This document shows, one piece after another, positions 61,846 to 64,000 of a DNA stretch of 64,000 nucleotides. Positions within the stretch are counted from its first letter, which is position 1; each line of letters begins with the position of its first letter. The notes under the pieces were generated by a model. It ran no database searches, was not told where the DNA came from, and saw only the letters and a program-made list of their open reading frames with translations. The stretch comes from Lacrimispora indolis DSM 755 (GTDB taxonomy: Bacteria; Bacillota; Clostridia; Lachnospirales; Lachnospiraceae): positions 1,364,001 through 1,428,000 of the forward strand of contig NZ_AZUI01000001.1 of the NCBI RefSeq assembly GCF_000526995.1. Direction: 5' to 3'. The position numbers were made by a program, and so were the translations under genes.

Positions 61846-62121
61846 ATGGCAGACCCAAAGGAAAAACAGATTGACGAAATCGTCTCCATGCTGGATCAGT
61901 TTATGACCGAAAAGGTTGGTCATATGAACATCCGCGTATCGGAGGACGGTACCGTAAGCACCGATAAAACAATGGCAAAATCAGTTACAACTATGAGTTC
62001 CACGGATTGTGCAGATGGAAATTCCGCCTGCAGAGTGCCCACCCTGTTTGAGGGCATGGACACTGATACTGATAATGAAGACCCGGAAAGCAACCGGCTG
62101 TTTATGGAAGACACTTATTAA
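61846..62121 (+). CDS. Small pfl-operon protein related to the glycyl-radical domain N-terminus
   Basis: A 91-residue protein with no family I recognise. Residues about 7-32 (KQIDEIVSMLDQF...GHMNIRV) align with the start of the 62143 protein ([13 protein letters not shown]...HHLNVNV), the region that leads into the glycyl-radical loop of pyruvate formate-lyase. The loop itself is absent. In its place are a Thr/Ser segment with two cysteines (STDCADGNSACRV) and a very acidic tail. The ATG at 61846 lies 8 bases after AAGGAG. It may be a decayed duplicate or a regulatory mimic of the radical domain that competes for the core or the activase. Confidence 0.8.
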   Translation: MADPKEKQIDEIVSMLDQFMTEKVGHMNIRVSEDGTVSTDKTMAKSVTTMSSTDCADGNSACRVPTLFEGMDTDTDNEDPESNRLFMEDTY

Positions 62122-62142
62122 GCACAAGAGGAGGATCATAAT

Positions 62143-62388
62143 ATGGCAAATATCAGCGAATCTCAAATCAACAACCTTGTAAATTTATTGGATGGTTATG
62201 TAGAAGAAGGCGGACACCACTTAAATGTCAATGTGTTCACCCGCGACACCCTTTTGGATGCCCAGAAGCATCCGGAGAATTACCCACAGCTTACCGTACG
62301 GGTGTCCGGTTATGCAGTGAATTTTATCAAACTGACAAAGGAACAGCAGGATGAGGTAATCTCCCGTACGTTCCACAGCAACATGTAA
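62143..62388 (+). CDS. Stand-alone glycyl-radical domain of pyruvate formate-lyase
   Basis: An 81-residue protein that is the missing C-terminus of PflB. It runs from the helix [10 protein letters not shown] through [20 protein letters not shown] to the radical loop RVSGYAVNF with Gly56, and ends [11 protein letters not shown] like normal PflB. It resembles GrcA (YfiD), the spare-part domain of E. coli, but lacks the GrcA N-terminal extension and here appears to be the only radical domain available to the adjacent core. It has a strong GAGGAGG site 8 bases upstream. It should be activated by the PflA encoded next. Confidence 0.93.
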   Translation: MANISESQINNLVNLLDGYVEEGGHHLNVNVFTRDTLLDAQKHPENYPQLTVRVSGYAVNFIKLTKEQQDEVISRTFHSNM

Positions 62389-62412
62389 TAAAAGACAAAG
62401 AAGGCGATGTGC

Positions 62413-63186
62413 ATGACAGGATATATTCATTCCATTGAAAGCTTCGGCACCGTTGACGGACCGGGTGTGCGCATGGTGATCTTTTTACAGGGCTGTCCCA
62501 TGCGCTGCCAGTACTGCCACAATCCGGACACCTGGAAAATGGCAGGCGGCACGCCTATGACGGCAGAAGAACTGTTAACGCAGTATGAGTCGTCCCGGAG
62601 TTTCTACCGGGGCGGCGGCATAACTGCCACCGGCGGGGAACCCCTTATGCAGCTGGATTTTGTGACAGAGCTTTTTGAAGCTGCAAAAAAGAAAGACATC
62701 CATACCTGTCTTGATACCTCAGGCGTCACGTTCCACAGGAATGATCCGGATTATTTGAAAAAAATAGACCGGCTTCTGGACCTAACCGATCTAGTCATGC
62801 TGGATATCAAGCACATTGACGACACAAAGCACCAAACGCTTACAGGGCATTCCAATGGAAATATCCTGGATTTTGCCAGTTACTTAAGCGACCGGGATAT
62901 TCCGGTGTGGGTCCGCCACGTGGCAGTGCCTCAGATCACGGACCAGGCCCCTGACTTATACAGGCTGGGACGCTTCATCGGCGGACTTAAAAACGTCAAG
63001 GCTCTTGATGTCCTGCCCTATCACGACATGGGTAAGGTGAAATACGAAAGCATGGGTCTGGACTACCCTTTAAAGGATACCCCTCCCATGTCCAGAGAAG
63101 GAGCCGTTGCCGCCAAGAAGATCATCTTAAGCGGAATCAGGGATGTCCGCACAGGGATCCCCGACCGGTATTGCTCCCAAAATTAA
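62413..63186 (+). CDS. pflA: Pyruvate formate-lyase activating enzyme
   Basis: A 257-residue radical SAM enzyme that abstracts hydrogen from the radical glycine of pyruvate formate-lyase. The cluster motif CPMRCQYC (Cys-x3-Cys-x2-Cys) lies near residues 30-37, and the SAM-binding GGE motif is in ATGGEPLMQ. The ATG at 62413 is 8 bases after AAGAAGG; an ATG two codons earlier is too close. It completes the operon core-small protein-radical domain-activase. Confidence 0.95.
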   Translation: MTGYIHSIESFGTVDGPGVRMVIFLQGCPMRCQYCHNPDTWKMAGGTPMTAEELLTQYESSRSFYRGGGITATGGEPLMQLDFVTELFEAAKKKDIHTCLDTSGVTFHRNDPDYLKKIDRLLDLTDLVMLDIKHIDDTKHQTLTGHSNGNILDFASYLSDRDIPVWVRHVAVPQITDQAPDLYRLGRFIGGLKNVKALDVLPYHDMGKVKYESMGLDYPLKDTPPMSREGAVAAKKIILSGIRDVRTGIPDRYCSQN

Positions 63187-63209
63187 ACAATAATTGTACC
63201 ATTTACTAC

Positions 63210-63238
63210 TTGAATAATTCTTATTAATAGTATAAAAT
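63210..63238 (+). promoter_or_regulatory. Ferredoxin promoter
   Basis: TTGAAT (63210-63215), 17 bases, TAAAAT (63233-63238), just before the ferredoxin gene. Confidence 0.5.
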
Positions 63239-63275
63239 ATAGAAAAATCTATAGATTATAAGGAGGTAATTTATC

Positions 63276-63446
63276 ATGGCACGTGTTATTAGTGACGCTT
63301 GCGTTAGCTGCGGAAGCTGTGAAGCTGAGTGCCCAGTAAGCGCTATCAGCCAGGGTGATTCTCAGTTTGTTATTGATGCAGATAGTTGTATCGATTGTGG
63401 TGCTTGTGAAGGTGTCTGTCCAACAGGAGCTATTTCTGAAGCATAA
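63276..63446 (+). CDS. 2[4Fe-4S] ferredoxin, clostridial type
   Basis: A 56-residue ferredoxin starting MARVISDACVSCG. Two complete cluster motifs are visible: CVSCGSCEAECP in the N-terminal half and CIDCGACEGVCP in the C-terminal half. It is the small, acidic clostridial type that carries low-potential electrons, for example to hydrogenase or from pyruvate:ferredoxin oxidoreductase, and could reduce the PflA cluster. It has the strong site AAGGAGGT, its own promoter and a terminator, so it is a single-gene unit. Confidence 0.97.
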   Translation: MARVISDACVSCGSCEAECPVSAISQGDSQFVIDADSCIDCGACEGVCPTGAISEA

Positions 63447-63458
63447 TTATGGATACAT

Positions 63459-63490
63459 AAATGCCTCTTCCTTCGGGAAGAGGCATTTTG
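63459..63490 (+). terminator. Ferredoxin terminator with UUCG tetraloop
   Basis: AAATGCCTCTTCC and GGAAGAGGCATTT form a perfect 13-bp stem closed by TTCG, followed by TGTT. It lies 12 bases after the ferredoxin stop. Confidence 0.9.
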
Positions 63491-63525
63491 TTATATCATC
63501 ACATTCTTCATATTTGCATACTAAT

Positions 63526-63562
63526 GAATCAAGCGGATATGGCTGCACATCCAGCTGATTCG
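63526..63562. repeat. Dispersed hairpin element, copy G
   Basis: GAATCAAGCGGAT (63526-63538) pairs with ATCCAGCTGATTC (63549-63561) at 10 of 13 positions. It lies between the ferredoxin terminator and the amidotransferase gene. Confidence 0.6.
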
Positions 63563-63623
63563 CAAATCTAAGGTTGAAAGATGTTGTTCTTTCAGCCTTT
63601 AATAAGGAAAGGACATTTCTAGT

Positions 63624-64000
63624 ATGAGAAAACCACTGATCGGCCTGACCCCTGCCCATGATATTGAGAGCGGTGATGTGAAGGCGCGTCCTACTTATAT
63701 GCGGGCATTAAAAGCTGCGGGAGCAATCCCGGTCATAATGCCCTTAGATGCCTCAGAAGAGGATTTAAAGCAGCTTTCCCAGGAACTGGACGGATTTCTG
63801 TTCACAGGCGGTCCCGATGTCCACCCCTTCCTTTTTGGAGAAGAGACACAGGAGCACTGCGGCAATGTATCCCCGGCCAGGGACCAGATGGAAATTTCCC
63901 TGCTTCCCATGATCATGGAACTTAGAAAGCCTGTGCTTGGAATCTGCCGGGGTATCCAGGTCTTAAATATCGCGCTTGGGGGAAATATCTGGCAGGATAT
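63624..64000 (+). CDS. Gamma-glutamyl-gamma-aminobutyrate hydrolase family protein (partial)
   Basis: The first 125 residues of a class I glutamine amidotransferase-like hydrolase (peptidase C26, PuuD-like); the gene runs off the window end. The start MRKPLIGLTP has AAGGAAAGGA upstream. The oxyanion-type segment FTGGPDVHP and the nucleophile Cys in GICRGIQVLN are present. Family members hydrolyse gamma-glutamyl-GABA or related gamma-glutamyl compounds. Function beyond the family is not certain. Confidence 0.88.
   Translation, partial: MRKPLIGLTPAHDIESGDVKARPTYMRALKAAGAIPVIMPLDASEEDLKQLSQELDGFLFTGGPDVHPFLFGEETQEHCGNVSPARDQMEISLLPMIMELRKPVLGICRGIQVLNIALGGNIWQD

Noticed and set aside
59693..62388. 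Split pyruvate formate-lyase as a sequencing frameshift or pseudogene
   Set aside because: The parts are separated by about 390 bases that contain another gene, and each part has its own start codon and strong ribosome binding site. A frameshift would not create these.
1..64000. CRISPR arrays, tRNA or rRNA genes, prophage or transposase genes
   Set aside because: I saw no regularly spaced direct repeats, no cloverleaf or rRNA-like segments and no integrase, transposase or phage proteins.

Overview
The window looks like chromosomal DNA of an anaerobic, spore-forming member of the Lachnospiraceae (Clostridium cluster XIVa; a Lacrimispora- or Clostridium saccharolyticum-like organism is my best guess). 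The reasons are the strong AGGAGG ribosome binding sites, many sugar ABC cassettes, CwlD- and YaaH-like spore-type cell wall enzymes, MecA, an iron-sulfur L-serine dehydratase and a glycyl-radical pyruvate formate-lyase operon. I see no rRNA, tRNA, CRISPR array, phage or transposase gene. The species guess rests on style only.

Layout. 1-1.4 kb: an Nramp-fold transporter that lacks the usual metal motif. 1.6-9.6 kb: a carbohydrate locus with two Gfo/Idh/MocA oxidoreductases, a ROK regulator, a sugar ABC importer (binding protein and two permeases) and a xylose-isomerase-like TIM barrel. 9.7-32.9 kb: about 23 kb of genes all on the minus strand that form a catabolic island: a PFK-like kinase, a TIM-like isomerase, a LarA-like protein, a NagB-like protein, two class II aldolases, a taurine/nitrate-type ABC importer, a two-component system, NagA, two TauE/SafE permeases, a fucose-isomerase-like protein, a LacI regulator, a second sugar ABC importer, a cytoplasmic sulfatase and a SIS isomerase. 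A divergent LacI gene (33.1 kb) bounds it. I infer import and intracellular breakdown of a sulfated, probably N-acetylated, sugar; this exact set is not one I recognise.

34.4-41.0 kb: cell envelope genes (CwlD-like amidase, lipoprotein phosphoesterase, GH18 with SH3) and a Ser/Thr kinase fused to a degenerate MinD-like domain, next to a second free-standing one. 41.3-46.4 kb: HxlR regulator with a flavin-type protein, MecA, an esterase, a MATE pump and MarR. 46.5-50.2 kb: serine uptake and deamination (SdaAA, SdaAB, symporter) with a YheO-type regulator and a shared palindrome that may be its operator. 50.4-59.2 kb: an alpha-galactoside locus with GH36 and GH4 enzymes, an ABC importer and two AraC regulators.

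59.2-63.5 kb holds the most striking item: a pyruvate formate-lyase whose glycyl-radical domain is a separate 81-residue protein, with an extra 91-residue related protein between the two halves and the activating enzyme after them. A small 2[4Fe-4S] ferredoxin follows, then the start of a C26 glutamine amidotransferase that runs off the end.

Across the window at least seven intergenic copies of a short hairpin element (core AAGCGGATAT...ATCCGCTT) occur, one of them exactly at the split in pyruvate formate-lyase. Three sugar ABC importers lack an ATPase gene and probably share one encoded elsewhere.
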